Of a stretch of 64,000 bases of DNA, positions 1-12,096 are shown one piece after another (the stretch's first letter is position 1; each line of letters opens with the position of its first letter). The DNA lies in the NCBI GenBank assembly GCA_039621445.1, contig CP154957.1:33497979-33561978 (forward strand). Reading direction: 5' to 3'. The position numbers and the translations under genes are program-made. Source of the stretch: Euglena gracilis. Lineage: Eukaryota > Euglenida > Euglenophyceae > Euglenales. The notes beneath the pieces were generated by a model, which did not search any database, was not told where the DNA came from, and worked only from the letters and a program-made list of their open reading frames with translations.

Positions 1-768
1 TCAATGGATCAGGTTGAATTTACCTCCTGTAAAATGTAAATTCTCCTCAGCAGATCAGGAAAAGGAGGAGCCACCTACCTCCCCTACAGTTTTTGAACAT
101 TCCTGGGTAAGGGCTTTACCTTGCAACAGTTTGTGTGTGGGGACTTCAGATTTATCAGCACGGGCCACCATGATGCTGAATCCCATATGGGGACCACCAT
201 AAAAACAATTGCTTTGGGAATAAAATTGCATCCTGGCCAGAAAGTTTGGAATGATGGACCAGGGAGTATTTGGCATAGATCCCCACCCCCATGTTTTCCA
301 CTGGACTCTGCAGGGCATCTTTTGCCATTGCTTCCCAATGGGGCCACCTGGACACAAAATACGCTAGCTTTTTTTTCCTGTGGAGGCAAAAAAATCTGTC
401 TGGAGGGTGAGGAAGGGCTAAAGCTTTTTCACCAGATAATGAATCAGGTCTTTGTCCAGGGAGTATTACCCCCTGTCCTGTCCCCACGTGCCAGAGGGTC
501 TTCCAGGAATTGGCTGGAGGTAACACGTTTCACCTCCAGGGTTACATTTTTCTTGCTCATCCAGTGCAAGAATGGACGCAAATTTTTGTTGAAAGGGTTT
601 GATCCCTCCCGTTGCTAAGGTAATAAATTATTACTTGATTTTCTACACACAGGCAAACTCTGTCGTTTGTTTTTGTCAGAGATCTGACTGTGTTGGTGGC
701 AGCCAGCAGCTCTTTTACGTCTATGTGAAGGGATTGTTTTTCCCGTCAGCACTCCTCGATGAATTGGC

Positions 769-1477
769 CTAATGCTGGGTCCAGTCCCCCGCAGCCCAGG
801 GTGCTGCTGTATGAGTGCAAGGTTTTGTGTCTTTTATGTAAAAATAGTCTTCCTGACTAATTGCCCAGCAAACTTTTTGCATTTTCGGTTCCCCTTTTAT
901 GTCGTGGGAGATGTGGTGAGATGATCCCCAAGGGTCCTGGAGTGCTCCACAAGCAAATTGGAGAGCATTGTTGTGAAAGCCCTTAAAAAGGGAAGGGCCA
1001 GCAGATTTGCCCTGATTTTTCCTAAAAATGGCAGCTACCTGGCTTTTTGGCATGATGTTTTTTTTAACAAACTTTCCTAGTTCTTTTCTGACCCTTTTTG
1101 TTGTGCGGGTGGAGAGTTGCCACTTTCCCTCCTGAAAGTTGACGAGAAACTCCAAATGGTGGACTAATTGGCTTGGCTGCGGCAGAATTTTCCGGACATT
1201 GATTTTGAACCCACTGGCTATTAAATCCTCTACCTCCAGGTTGAGATGCTTTGCTAAGGTGGCTGGGGTGACGGCTGTTATGAGTATGTCGTCCAGATAG
1301 ACATACACCTTCATTCCTCCTTGATGCCATGCGTTTTCGAATGCTCCCATTAGGCCTTGAAAAACCTGGGGCATGATGTTTAGCCAAAACGGGGCTGCCT
1401 GATATTCCCAGACCTGGTCTCCCACCCTGTGTCTTAGATAAGGCTTTAAGGTGTCGTGAAGGGTCCCTGTGCGTCAT
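769..1477 (-). pseudogene. DIRS reverse transcriptase fragment
   Basis: The 218-residue frame 1425-769 holds the RT catalytic signature YLDD within VYVYLDDILITA, preceded by the FWLNIMPQVFQ stretch that matches the palm domain of the other copies in this window (FGLKAMPQIF). Downstream motifs such as GFKINVRK and RKELGKFVKKN align with the same protein in the 5.7-16.5 kb units. The amino-terminal part of the domain, with the ISDCRE-type motif, is in another frame or lost. Expected role: cDNA synthesis for a tyrosine-recombinase retrotransposon. It is interrupted, so it is called a pseudogene. Confidence 0.75.
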
Positions 1478-1510
1478 CCAGAGCGAACTTTTTTACCTGG
1501 AAAAATGCAT

Positions 1511-2191
1511 TCATTTCCATGAAGTATAAAACAAACCTCCAGTTTGTTTCCTCTGGTTTCGTCTTTGGAAATGAGGAACCAAGGAAGCATATCGGCTGGG
1601 CCATCTGCTTCCACCTTTTTTAAAGCCCAATATTTTTGACAATCCTGCAAAAAAAAATTGGCTTGCTCCAAATCTGAGCCCTGTCTGCCTGTCACAGACA
1701 GGGTGGGTGGCTGATCCCACTCGGGGGTGATTCCCTCCCTGATCAACTTGAAATGGTGAGAGTTGGCGTGTTTTTCCCACCAGGGTACGCAGAGCCTCAA
1801 TCTCTGGTGTAGGGGTGTGTCCCCCCAGGCCAGTTCTGCCAGTTTCACCCTTTCCTCCACTGGAATGTTGGGTGGCGGTGCATGATTGTTGTGTGCACAG
1901 GTATGGGATCCCCTGGGCCTGTGTTGTTGGCCAGGCCACTGTGGGTCCTCCCATTGGGGTGCTGTTGCCACACACTGTGGGTGCTGAGCAGGTGGGGTTC
2001 TGGGATTGTCCCCTTCCCTGAGGCTGCTGAGGCAGCTGGGTAGAGATTATCTCTCCTTTTTCCTGCCTTCTTCCGGCCTGGTTTGTCATGACCATCTCCT
2101 CCAAACCTTGACCATCCTTTTTTTTCTTTTCCATATCTCCTGAACTTGAATCCTCCACCTGTGCCAATAACCTTTGCGACAACTTTGCCAT
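1511..2191 (-). pseudogene. DIRS gag-like / pol amino-terminal ORF
   Basis: A 226-residue open frame starting with MAKLSQRLLAQVEDSSSGD. It is rich in Gln, Gly, Thr and Pro, and its last third (FQVDQGGNHPRVGS and onward) becomes the region just before the RT domain in the neighbouring units. It lies directly 5' of the RT fragment in the same orientation. No zinc knuckle is seen. Assignment as gag is by position and composition, not by a recognised domain. Confidence 0.5.
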
Positions 2192-2221
2192 TGCTGCTCG
2201 CAGAATTCTTCTTCGAAACCT

Positions 2222-2660
2222 TCAGGGCTTTAGCACCTTCCTCCCTCGTCGGCTTGTCTCAAGGGAGTACGAGACACCTCGGGCTCCGCACTTTTCCGTT
2301 GTGAGGCCTGATTGCGCACTGAAATTATGGGGGCCAGGGCGCCCTCCAAAGAACCTTTGGCACCAAGTCTTTGATAATGGGCTGTAAAAGCCTCCACCCA
2401 CTTCCACTGACCAATTTCACAAACTTCTGTGGCACAAAGGACTATTTGTTTTGAAAAAAACAACTCCTTCCCTTCTGGTGGAGTGTGGGCCCCACACCTG
2501 GGGGATGACCCCATACTGGGCTAAAAATGGTTTTGCAATAGAAGCAACTGTATCAGCACTTGTGGCTTTATAGAACGCCTTTAACGAAGTTTAAAGGGGG
2601 CCCCAAGTTTGAAAGGCTGCCATAGCCCATCATGGACGGTGGTGATTAGGGAAGGGGAGG
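2222..2660 (-). pseudogene. Tyrosine recombinase C-terminal fragment
   Basis: The frame around 2514-2230 ends in VCEIGQWKWVEAFTAHYQRLG, matching the last catalytic block of the DIRS recombinases in this window: a Trp in the H/W position and the nucleophilic Tyr in HYQRL. The expected HSTR block upstream is degraded (a shifted GAHTPPEG frame). The tail after it (SAEPEVSRT) is the same as in the larger units, where it overlaps the internal complementary region. It is a remnant of an internally deleted element whose 5' end lies at about 2.7-3.2 kb. Confidence 0.7.
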
Positions 2661-3210
2661 GGGCTGTTTTACCTCTGGTGGTCGTTCTCCTTTTTCATTT
2701 CCGTCTGGCCACGGTCGTCCAACATCCGTGGTCGACAGGTTGAGTGGTTAGCTATTTTTTTTGTACCAGTGGGAGGCAGGGGGTGCGTGACAGCCACCGA
2801 CTTGAGTTCCGCTCCTACCATGGCAGGTTCTTCAGCGCCTCCTGATATTCCATCTTCTCCAGCTTCTGCTGCCTTCGTTTGGCTTCTTTGGTGCTCTGCT
2901 TGGCAGATTCAAAATGTTGTGTGCATCTTTCAATGAAACCAAAATGTTCTTCTTCCGATTCTCCTCCTTGTGTGAATCTCTCTACCCTTTCTGAATTGAT
3001 TTCCAGCTTGTAGTAGACGTAGTTTAACTCGTTGAGTTGGAGGTTTTTATCTTTGTCGTCGAAGACCAGAATTAGGGATCAGCCAACTCCGGCAACAAGA
3101 AGCAGTAAGAATCACCCCCGCACGCACCGAACCACACACCAGAACAGAACAACCGGCAAGGAGTCCCGGCTTATGTCCGCCTCGCCGGAGTTGGCTACGG
3201 AAGCCGCTCT
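2661..3210 (-). mobile_element. 5' end of an internally deleted DIRS copy
   Basis: On the minus strand about 2990-2815 reads as a charged gag-like start (RVERFTQGGESEEEHFG, then KRRQQKLEKMEYQEALKNL) ending in a stop. To its right, 3075-3205 contains the terminal-repeat sequence CCAACTCCGGCAACAAGAAG and its partner CGCCGGAGTTGGC, as at the end of the plus-strand DIRS element near 43.69 kb. With the recombinase fragment at 2222-2660 this makes a short DIRS copy that lost its central pol region. Confidence 0.55.
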
Positions 3211-4147
3211 GACATGGCGACCCCTCCTCCTTGGGCTTTCCCTCCCCTTGGGCTTTCCGTGACACCTTCCTTTTCGCCCGTGGAAAGAAGAAGATTTTTT
3301 CCTTGGTGGGTGTGTATGCCCCCCTTGCAAGTCTCTTTGGAGCACCTCGCCGTTTTTTTTTTGACAAATACCACAGAGCCTTTCGCCCGGGGGACGTCGC
3401 GCTGTGCACAGCACGAGTCCCTGCTTGCCTGTGAGGGCGTGTCGCCGACACTGGCCTTCGCGCGCAGGACTTCGAAAAATTGAATTTCGCCGACAACCAG
3501 CACAACAGGGAAGACATCTTGAAAACAAGGTTAAGTTCAAGAAAACTGAGCGGTAGAAGACTCAGCTGTGTCCCCTGTTTTTCTAAGTGCAACTGTATTT
3601 CAGTTTCATTTCTTCAAGAACAACCAGCCAGCGGAGAAAAATCCTCGAAGTGCCAACTTGTGTTCCTTGTTTGGCAAAACATAACCCCCCTTTTTCAACT
3701 GTCTTTCCCCCAAGGCAACAAGTCTCCAAGAAAAAAGCCATCAGCTGCGTTCCCCTTCTGCAGAATCAGTTTTTTTGCACTTTTTCTGCCAAACAGACAC
3801 CATAATTTACAAGTCTCAAGAACCAGGAACCCAAGGCAGAAAACAAAAAATTAAGTTGAGCATTTCATTTTGAGAATTTCATTTGAAAAGTTTGAAAATG
3901 GAAAAATTGATGTAAGATATCCGGAATTTGAGGGAGGAAATTGCAGAAGTGAAAGAGAGGGTGTATGCTTGTTGCTTACCGACTGGGGGGGGGTGCTATA
4001 GGGTGCCTTCCCCTAGCAGGCACAACCCCCCGAGGGGTGGTAGGGGTCCGGGAGGGACCCAGAAAATTTTCATTGGAAGGGTTTTCCGGGCACCGGGCTC
4101 CTTCTGCGCTGGGGTCGGGCGGGGGTGCCTTCTATGGGCAGGCAGCC
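3211..4147. other. No recognisable gene; repeat-flank sequence
   Basis: Open frames here overlap one another on both strands and match nothing recognised. The stretch 3985-4130 (GGTGCCTTCCCCTAGCA and following) resembles the spacer found between the DIRS units at 8.6, 13.5 and 18.4 kb, so it is probably a diverged copy of that spacer. The rest is AT-rich and featureless to the eye. Confidence 0.5.
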
Positions 4148-4281
4148 TCGTACTCCCTCGACGAAAAGCGACAAGGGAGGAAGGGACACCGAGGGCGAAG
4201 CACAAAGACCTTGTGAGGCCATGCCTTGCTCGCCGGCGGTGTTGTTTGGATTGTTCGTTGCGCTGGGTTAGGAGGTCCCGC

Positions 4282-5623
4282 TTAGTGCGTCGCCGGAGTT
4301 GGCTGACGATGCTGCTCCGACTTGGGCGACGTGGCTTCTTGCCCCTGGGGGGTCTCTCCCCCCCTCTCCCCCCTGGCCTCCACTCTCTGACCGACAGGTT
4401 TTGAACACAAATTTTCTTTTACGGGTGTTGTGGGGTCCGGCTCACAAGGTCTGTGTGCTTCGCCCTCGGTGTCCCTTCCTCCCTTGTCGGTTTTCCTCGA
4501 GGGAGTACAAGACACCTCGGGCTCTGCACTTTCCCCTTGTGAGGCCTGACTGTGCACTGAAATTAGGTGGTCCAGGGCATTTTCCAGGGCACCTTGGGCA
4601 CCAAGTTGTTCATGGTGAACTGTAAAAGCCTCCACCCTCCTCCGCTGACCAATTTCACAAACTTTTTGGGAAGAAAGACCCAATTTTTTGAGTAAACCAA
4701 TTGCTGCCCCTCCAGTGGAGTGGGCTCCCCACACCTGGGGGGGGTACCCCATGTTTTGCCAAAAAGTCGTTTGTGATGGAAGCAATTGTGTCAGCACTTA
4801 TGGCCCTGAAGGGGGGTTTCAACAAAATTAGTAGGGTGCCTCCAGGTCTGACGAATAAACGTGTAGAAGCCACATTGCACATCATTAAATGAAAGAAGCT
4901 TATTTGGGGACACTGTGGAATGGACACAACCCTTTCCCACTTATGGAATTTCCGTCCTTTACGCTTAATCTTGATGTAGGGTGCCCTACCCAACACACTG
5001 GTGGTTCGTTTGACCTGCGATAAGTCTGAGGATCGGTATATACAGAGGATTCGTGAGCAAAAATCAGTTGTGTACGCAATGTACAAATATCAGTGGGCGT
5101 GGGCGCCCTGCCAGCCCCAGGAGGATTGGGAGGGGGTCCGAAAATGCCCGATACTTCTCCAGGTTTTGGTTCCAAGGCCTCTTGTAGGGGGTTAACAGGG
5201 TGTGGAATCTCAGCCCACCAAACCCAGGAATCAAAAGCACAGCACTGTAGGCATTACTGGTTTAGGTTTTGGAAAATTGGAATAATTGAATTAAAGTGTC
5301 AGCCACTTAGTCTGTGGTGTCTTCAAGGAGGGACACCCCCATTTGTTCCAAAATTACCCACAGAAGTGCAAAATCACTCTGATAACGTTTTAAGCTTGGG
5401 TTCCTCCCCCAGGAAATCGTTAATGGTCTCCACCTTAATTTGTTTCCCCTCCAAAATTTGCCTGAGCAAATCATGCAAAACAGGGGCCACCTGGGGGGTG
5501 GCATTTGCTCCCCCTGCAGTTGGTGAACATACCGCTGAAGGGGGTGATTTTCAGGCAGGGGTCCCTGCAACTTTAATTTTTATTAATTGGAGCCCCCATG
5601 TTGCTGAATCCCAGCAGGGGTGA
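4282..5623 (-). pseudogene. DIRS tyrosine recombinase (unit 1)
   Basis: Tyrosine recombinases integrate the circular DIRS cDNA. Here the domain is spread over frames 5086-4655 and 4797-4282. The second frame carries HSTGGAAIGLLKKLGLSSQKV and EAFTVHHEQLG, so the HxxR arginine reads as Gly and the terminal Tyr of HYxRL reads as His: both catalytic positions look lost. Unit 1 lacks the 7-bp duplication seen in units 2-4 (see that finding). The extra C-terminal tail runs through the internal complementary region, as in the other units. Confidence 0.75.
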
Positions 5624-5739
5624 CCATCAAAACTCTGGTCTGGGGAATCATTTTCAACCTGGGTACAAATTGTTGAATTATTTTCCGGGGGGGTTTGCAT
5701 AAAGATCCCCCATTTTGTCCAGTGGACATTGTAATGCAT

Positions 5740-7229
5740 TTACTGCTGTGGCTTCCCAATGGGGCCACCTGGCCGCAAAATTGGCAGTTTTTTGTTACCT
5801 GGGGAGGCAAATAAATCTGTTTCAAGATTTCTGAAATCTGTGCAGTGCTTTCTGAGCCATTGAAAAAGTTGGGGGTCTAATGAGCAATCCCCCTGTCCAT
5901 TTCCCATCTGCTGATGGGGCTCTGCTCTGCAGTATTTTGAAGGTACCCAGTTGACTTGGAGGTTTACTTGGTGCTCCATGCAACGCTTGAAAAATGGTGT
6001 CAGCATTTTGTTGAAGGGGTCATTTCTGCCCCTACCTTTTGTTACGTAAAAGTAAATTACCTGGTTGTCCACTGATAAGGAAACGGTTTCTCCAGGTTTG
6101 CTCAAACTTTTCACAGTGCTGATTGCTGCACTGAGCTCCTTTACATTGATGTGCAAATGGAGTCTTTTCTCCAAAATTCCTTCACAATTTCTTCTGTGTG
6201 GATGTCCAGCCCCCTCCCCCCAAGGCATGGGTGCTGCTGTCTGAGTGCAACACTCTGGTTGCATTTTGGGGGAAGGGTCTGCCCCCCAGGTGTCCAGCAG
6301 AATTTTTATTTCCCTTAATTTGGCCTTGACTTCCTGGGACATTTGGTGTTTTGAGGGCCAGGGGGCTGTGGAATTTGTCGCCAAAAAATTTGCCAGGGTT
6401 TCTGTAAAAGCCTTTAAAAAGGGCATTATTTGGCCCAAAATGGCAGCCAATTGCCTTTTTGACATGTAATCTTTTTTCACAACTTTTCCCAGCTCCTTTT
6501 TTGTGGTTTTGGCTTTCTGGGGGGGCACCTGCAAATTTCCTTCCTGGAAGTTCATTTGAAAACCCAGATGGGTTACCACTTGGGTGGGCTGGAGGGTGGA
6601 CTTTTTCACATTAATTTTGAACCCAGAATACAGCAAATCTTTGACAACTGTGTTCAGTTTATTTTATAAAATGTTTGGGGTGGGGGCCACCAGCAAAATG
6701 TCGTCCACGCAAATAAAGACCTGGATGCCCCTTTTTCTCCACAGTTTTTTGAATGTTTTCATCACTGACATAAAAATTTGGGGCATTGCTTTTAGCCCAA
6801 AGCAGCCTGTTTGAAATTCCCAGGTCTGCCCCCCTACTGGTGCCTTAAAATGGCCTTAGGCCTGGACTTAATGGAATACGAAAATAGGCATCCTTCAGGT
6901 CGTTTTTTGCTGCCCAGTGTCCCTTTTTCCAAAACAAGAAAAATGTGTTGGAATCCAGCTTGAAAGGTGTTGCTTGAAATTGCTGATTTATTTCTCTGCA
7001 GTCGCTGATCATTCTCCATTTGGTTGTTCCCCCTTCTGGTTTTGAAATTGAAAGCCATGGGAGGAAATGATTGGTTCCTAAATCCCAAACGCGTCTCCCT
7101 GACCCAGGTTTTTTGTAATCCAGCAGAATTGTTTCTGCCTGGTTCAGGTCCAGGTTGGCTCTGGGTTTTGGGTGGGTGGACAAATTTGGGGGGATTTATC
7201 CAGGGGGGTTGAATTGAATTTTTTATCAA
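5740..7229 (-). pseudogene. DIRS reverse transcriptase and RNase H (unit 1)
   Basis: Frames 7183-6845 and 6636-5740 together give the RT domain (WRMISDCREINQQF, NDLKDAYFRIPL, then CVDDILLVAP as the catalytic block at about 6685-6712) and RNase H (VKELSAAISTVKSL, LSVDNQVIYFYV, QVNWVPSKY). Stops and frameshifts separate the blocks, for instance a stop after NIL in the thumb region. The C-terminal ETDLFASPGNKKLP begins the methylase-like region typical of DIRS pol, which continues in another frame to about 5583. Confidence 0.8.
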
Positions 7230-8325
7230 TTGACATGTTGCTGGGAGGGGGGGGCATTTTTGTCCACCATTTTACACGTTTCTGAAGGCTCTGGTAAAGC
7301 GGAGTGTCTCATTTTTCGTCCATGGAATGTATTTTCCCAAGTAAACGATTTTCTGGGTGCTGGGTGAGGGGTGTTGGACATTGCACCCCTGGGGACTGAG
7401 CATTTTCTAAAGGTGGCTGGGGGGTTGTGCATGCTCTGCTCAAAGGCTCTCTGATCCTCCACTTTGTCATTGGTGTTGTCGATTGACATACCGCAGTGGC
7501 CCCTTTTTGGGTCTCCCTCTTGTTTTGGTTTGGCCCTGCCATGGGCATTGACACACAATGTTGAGGGAGGGTTGTGCCCTTATCCTCCACTTCCCCTTTG
7601 GGGGCATCCTCCTGCGGCTGCCACCGTGCTTTGAAACCCCCCTGCTGGGGGATAGCCTTTTAGCTTCTGGGGTTTTTCCCCTTCTGATAATTGATGGCCC
7701 CAGTGGCCTTGAAATTGTTGATTTTGTTGATGATAATTCTGGCCCCCACTGGCCCTCTTGAATGTTTTATACTCCCCATTGACTTCTCTTCGATCTTGGG
7801 CGCCATGCCCATTGAAAATTTGGGGGGCCAATGGGGGCCCATCCTTTACCCCTGATGGGGTGTGATGAAGAAATGGTTGGGGTGGTGTTGTGGACCTGTC
7901 CTGCCCCTGCCACTAGGCATTTGTTTGTGGAAACGGCCACCCCGGCCTTGGTATTGTTGGCCACCCTGGCCTTTGTTCCATCGGCCACCATGGCCATTGC
8001 TGTTGTGGCCGCCATGGCCCAGCTTGCTGTTGTGGCCTGCATGGCCCAGCTTGAACAATGTATTGGTGTAATTAGGATATGGGCCTCCATGGCCCTTGCT
8101 GTAGTGGCATGACAGCTGCCTTGGATTTTGTGTCCTTCGGGTTTTTCTTACCACTGTCTGCCAAAGTCTGTGGTTGTCACTTGGTGGGTTTTTCAAAACT
8201 TTTTCTGGGGAGGATGGGACAGCCACGGATCGCCACGGTTGCACCGCGCCGTCAGGTCGTCCAGCTGTAGCGGCAGCCACTTCTTGTTGTTCAGTGATGC
8301 TCTTCTTCGTGTTGGCAAATTGCAT
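7230..8325 (-). pseudogene. DIRS gag-like, Gly/His-rich (unit 1)
   Basis: Starts at 8325 with MQFANTKKSITEQQE. The first 159-residue frame becomes a low-complexity chain of GHGG-type repeats (GHAGHNSKLGHGGHNSNGHGG), followed by Gln/Gly-rich frames (7831-7580) and a linker to RT (7558-7226). The GHGG motif recurs in the gag of the plus-strand element and of unit 4, so it is a family trait. No CCHC knuckle is visible; the Gly/His/Arg-rich stretch could bind RNA, which is inference only. Frame changes break the ORF at least twice. Confidence 0.65.
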
Positions 8326-8612
8326 TTTTCATTGAAGTCTTCAAACGTCAACATTTTCTGATTTGATATTCTCTACGAGCATCGCCTCCCGGATAACTTG
8401 ATTGACTTAACTCTTTCAAATTTAATTTTCCAGGTCCCTGAATTGAAGTTCCCTTCTTCAGGGTGTAGGAAGGGCAAATTAAGAATAAGCCAACTCCGGC
8501 GAAAAACGGCACTAAGCGGGACCTCCAAACCCAGCGCAACGAACACTCCAAACAGCACCGCCGGCGAGCAAGGCATGGCCTCACAAGGGGAAAGTGCGGA
8601 GCCCGAGGTGTC

Positions 8613-9015
8613 CCCAAAAACCCTACCCCCGGGGTCGGTTCGGGTGCTATGTGGTGCCTTCCCCTAGCACCCCCCCGTGGCACAAGCCTGAGAGGGCGGA
8701 GGACCCAGCGCCCCCCTGCCGCTGCAGCTTTGGAGGAGGAGTCATCGCAGAGGAGGAGTTTGCCGGCGTGCCTGCTGGCCAGCGAGTTGAAGTTTTCCCA
8801 GCAGCTGTAAAAATACAGCGGCGTTTTGCTGCACACTCACTTCTTGCCACCCTCTTCCGCCTTCCATCGTCGGCTTCCGCATGGCAATATGCCTCTTGTG
8901 TCCTCTCCGCTGATGGTGCCGGGCTATTTTCAAAATTACTTGGGAATTTTTTTTGTTATAATCTGCCATACCACCGGGGAGCCTCTGAGGGACGGATTCC
9001 CCCCCCATCTGTGTC
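8613..9015. repeat. 0.4-kb spacer between DIRS units 1 and 2
   Basis: Sequence between the 5' terminus of unit 1 and the 3' terminus of unit 2; virtually identical copies lie at 13480-13881 and 18345-18746. It contains a short GC-rich part (GGTGCCTTCCCCTAGCACC) and an AT-rich end with TGTTATAATCTGCC. Open frames occur on both strands but none is recognised. Its co-duplication shows the array grew by duplication of element plus flank. Confidence 0.7.
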
Positions 9016-9259
9016 GTACTCCCTCGAGGAAAACCGACAAGGGAGGAAGGGACACCGAGGGCGAAGCACCTCGCCGGCGGTGTTGTTTGGATTGTGGTGC
9101 GTTGGGTTAGGAGTACCTGCTTAGTGCCGCCTCGTCGGAGTTGGCTGACGATGCTGCTCCGACTTGGCGACGTGACTTCTGCCCCTTGGGGGGTCCCCCC
9201 CCTCCCGCCCTGGGCCCCTTTGTTTTTGGTGAGCGAGGGCTTTTGAAGTCAAATTTCCT

Positions 9260-10380
9260 TTAAGGATGGGGGGGGTCGGGCTCACAAGGTCTTTGTGCTT
9301 CGCCCTCGGTGTCCCTTCCTCCCTTGTCGGTTTTCTTCGAGGGAGTAGGAGACACCTCGGGCTCCGCACTTTGCCCTTGTGAGGCCTGATTGTGCACTGG
9401 AACTAGGGGGGCCAGGGCATTTTCCAGGGCACCTTGGGCACCAAGTCGTTGATAATGGGCTGTCAAAGCCTCCACCCCCCTCCACTGACCACTGACCAAT
9501 TTCACAAACTTCTTGGGCAGAAAGGCCCAATTTTTTGAGTAAACCAATTGCTGCCCCTCTGGTGGAGTGGGACCCCACACCTGGGGGGTATTTCATGTTT
9601 GGCCAAAAAAAAATTTGTGATAGAAGCAATGGTGTCTGCACTTATTGACTCTGAAGAGGGGTTTCAATGAAATCAGGAGGGGGCCCCCAGGTCTCACAAA
9701 TAATCGTGTGGCAGCCACATAACCCATCATTAAATGAAAAGGGCTTCTTTATGGGCACTGGGGTATTAACACTACTCTTTCCCACTTGTGAAATTTTTGG
9801 CCCTTACGTTTAATTTTGGTGAAGGGTGCCCTACCCAACACACTGGTGGTTGGTTTGACTTGTGCCAGGTCGGAATATCTGTATAAACAGAGGATTCGTG
9901 AGCAAAAAAATCAGTTGTGTACGCAATGTACAAATATCAGTGGGCGTGGGCGCCCTTGGCAGCCCCAGGAGGATTGGGAGGGGGTCCCAAAATGCTCCAT
10001 ACTTCTCCAGATTTTGGTTCCAAAGCCTCTTGTAGGGGGTTAACAGGGTGTGGAATCTCAGCCCACCAAACCCAGGAATCAAAAGCATAGCACTATATGC
10101 ATTACGGGCTTGGGATTTGGAAAATTGGAATAATTCAATTAAATCGTCAGCCACTTGGTCTGTGGTGGCTTCAGGGGGGGGACACCCCCATTTGTTCCAA
10201 AATTACCCACAGAAGTGCAAAAGCACTCTGATAACGTTTTAAGCTTGGGTTCCTCCCCCAGGAAATCGTCAATGGTCTGAATCTGAATTTGTTTACCCTC
10301 CGAAATTTTCCTGAGCAAATCATGCAAAACAGGGGCCACCTAGGGTGTGGCAGTTGCTCCCCCCTGCAGTTGGTGAACAT
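9260..10380 (-). pseudogene. DIRS tyrosine recombinase (unit 2)
   Basis: Frame 9641-9282 keeps HSTRGAAIGLLKKLGLSAQEV, that is, the HxxR block intact, and then runs into a 7-bp tandem duplication at about 9483-9496. After it the frame 9580-9260 resumes with GVEALTAHYQRLG, containing the nucleophile Tyr. The upstream core-binding part is in frame 10154-9831 (ARNAYSAMLLIPGFGGLRF). So the catalytic residues are present but in different frames. Confidence 0.75.
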
Positions 10381-10589
10381 ACCGCTGAAGGGGGTGATTT
10401 TCAGGCAGGGGTCCCTGGAACTTTAATTTTTATTAATTGGAGCCACCATGTTGCTGAATCCCAGCAGGGTTGACCATCAAAACTCTGGTCTAGGGAAGCA
10501 TTTTCAACCTGGGTACAAATTGTTGAATTATTTTCCGGGGGGGTTTGCATAAAGATCCCCCATTTTGTCCAGTGGACATTGTAATGCAT

Positions 10590-12096
10590 TTACTGCTGTG
10601 GCTTCCCAATGGGGCCACCTGGCCGCAAAATTGGCAGTTTTTTGTTACCTGGGGAGGCAAATAAATCTGTTTCAAGATTTCTGAAATCTGTGCAGTGCTT
10701 TCTGAGCCATTGAAAAAGTTGGGGGTCTAATGAGCAATCCCCCTGTCCATTTCCCATCTGCTGATTTGGCTCTGCTCTGCAGTATTTTGAAGGTACCCAG
10801 TTGACTTGGAGGTTTACTTGGTGCTCCATGCAACGCTTGAAAAATGGTCTCAGCATTTTGTTGAAGGGGTCATTTCTGCCCCTACCTTTTGTTACGTAAA
10901 AGTAAATTACCTGGTTGTCCACTGATAAGGAAACGGTTTCTCCAGGTTTGCTCAAACTTTTCACAGTGCTGATTGCTGCACTGAGCTCCTTTACATTGAT
11001 GTGCAAATGGAGTCTTTTCTCCAAAATTCCTTCACAATTTCTTCTGTGTGGATGTCCAGCCCCCTCCCCCCAAGGCATGGGTGCTGCTGTCTGAGTGCAA
11101 CACTCTGGTTGCATTTTGGGGGAAGGGTCTGCCCCCCAGGTGTCCAGCAGAATTTTTATTTCCCTTAATTTGGCCTTGACTTCCTGGGACATTTGGTGTT
11201 TTGAGTCCCAGGGGGCTGTGAATTTGCCGCCAAAAAATTTGCCAGGGTGTCTGTAAAAGCCTTTAAAAAGGGCAGGGCCATTAAATTGCATCTTATTTGG
11301 CCCAAAATGGCAGCCAATTGCCTTTTTGACATGTAATCTTTTTTCACAACTTTTCCCAGCTCCTTTTTTGTGGTTTTGGCTTTCTTGGGGGGCACCTGCA
11401 AATTTCCCTCCTGGAAGTTCAGTTGAAAACCCAGATGGGTTACCACTTGGGTGGGCTGGAGGGTGGACTTTTTCACATTGATTTTGAACCCAGAATACAG
11501 CAAATCTTTGACAACTGTGTTCAGTTTATTTTGTAAAACGTTTGGGGTGGGGGCCACCAGCAAAATGTCGTCCACGCAAATAAAGACCTGGATGCCCCTT
11601 TTTCTCCACAGTTTTTTGAATGTTTTCATCACTGACATAAAAATTTGGGGCATTGCTTTTAGCCCAAAGCAGCCTGTTTGAAATTCCCAGGTCTGCCCCC
11701 CTACTGGTGCCTTAAAATGGCCTTAGGCCTTGACTTAATGGAATACGAAAATAGGCATCCTTCAGGTCGTTTTTTGCTGCCCAGTGTCCCTTTTTCCAAA
11801 ACAAGAAAAATGTGTTGGAATCCAGCTTGAAAGGTGTTGCTTGAAATTGCTGATTTATTTCTCTGCAGTCGCTGATCATTCTCCATTTGGTTGTTCCCCC
11901 TTCTGGTTTTGAAATTGAAAGCCATGGGAGGAAATGATGGGTTCCTGAATCCCAAACGCGTCTCCCTGACCCAGGTTTTTTGTAATCCAGCAGAATTGTT
12001 TCTGCCTGGTTCAGGTCCAGGTTGGCTCTGGGTTTTGGGTGGGTGGACAAATTTGGGGGGATTTATCCAGGGGGGTTGAATTGAATTTTTTATCAA
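10590..12096 (-). pseudogene. DIRS reverse transcriptase and RNase H (unit 2)
   Basis: RT blocks: WRMISDCREINQQF and NDLKDAYFRIPL (frame 12050-11712), MPQIFMSVMKTFKK and CVDDILLVAPTPN (frame 11653-11165); then RNase H (frame 11291-10590) with KELSAAIS, SVDNQVIYFY and VNWVPSKYCRAEP. A frameshift near 11215 separates RT from RNase H. The C-terminal DLFASPGNKKLP leads to the methylase-like part (10675-10401, other frame). Confidence 0.8.

Larger units (their letters stand above)
1..2215 (-). mobile_element. Truncated DIRS-type retrotransposon (leftmost copy)
   Basis: Reads right to left as gag-like (2191-1511), reverse transcriptase (1477-769) and decayed RNase H / methylase-like sequence (about 618-55), and runs off the left edge of the window. 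The order matches the complete DIRS-type units further right but the sequence is clearly diverged from them, so this is an independent, older copy. Its 5' part stops against the recombinase fragment of another copy near 2220. No terminal repeat of its own is visible in the window. Confidence 0.75.
4148..8612 (-). mobile_element. DIRS-type retrotransposon, array unit 1
   Basis: Minus-strand element with order gag, RT, RNase H, methylase-like, tyrosine recombinase. The 3' terminus (from about 4148, CTCCCTCGACGAAAAGCGAC) is complementary to part of the internal complementary region at about 4465-4520. The 5' terminus (to about 8612, GGAGCCCGAGGTGTC) is complementary to its adjacent part at about 4505-4560. 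Units 2 and 3 are near copies at an offset of about 4.84-4.87 kb. All coding regions are broken. DIRS elements integrate without target duplications, and none is visible. Confidence 0.85.
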
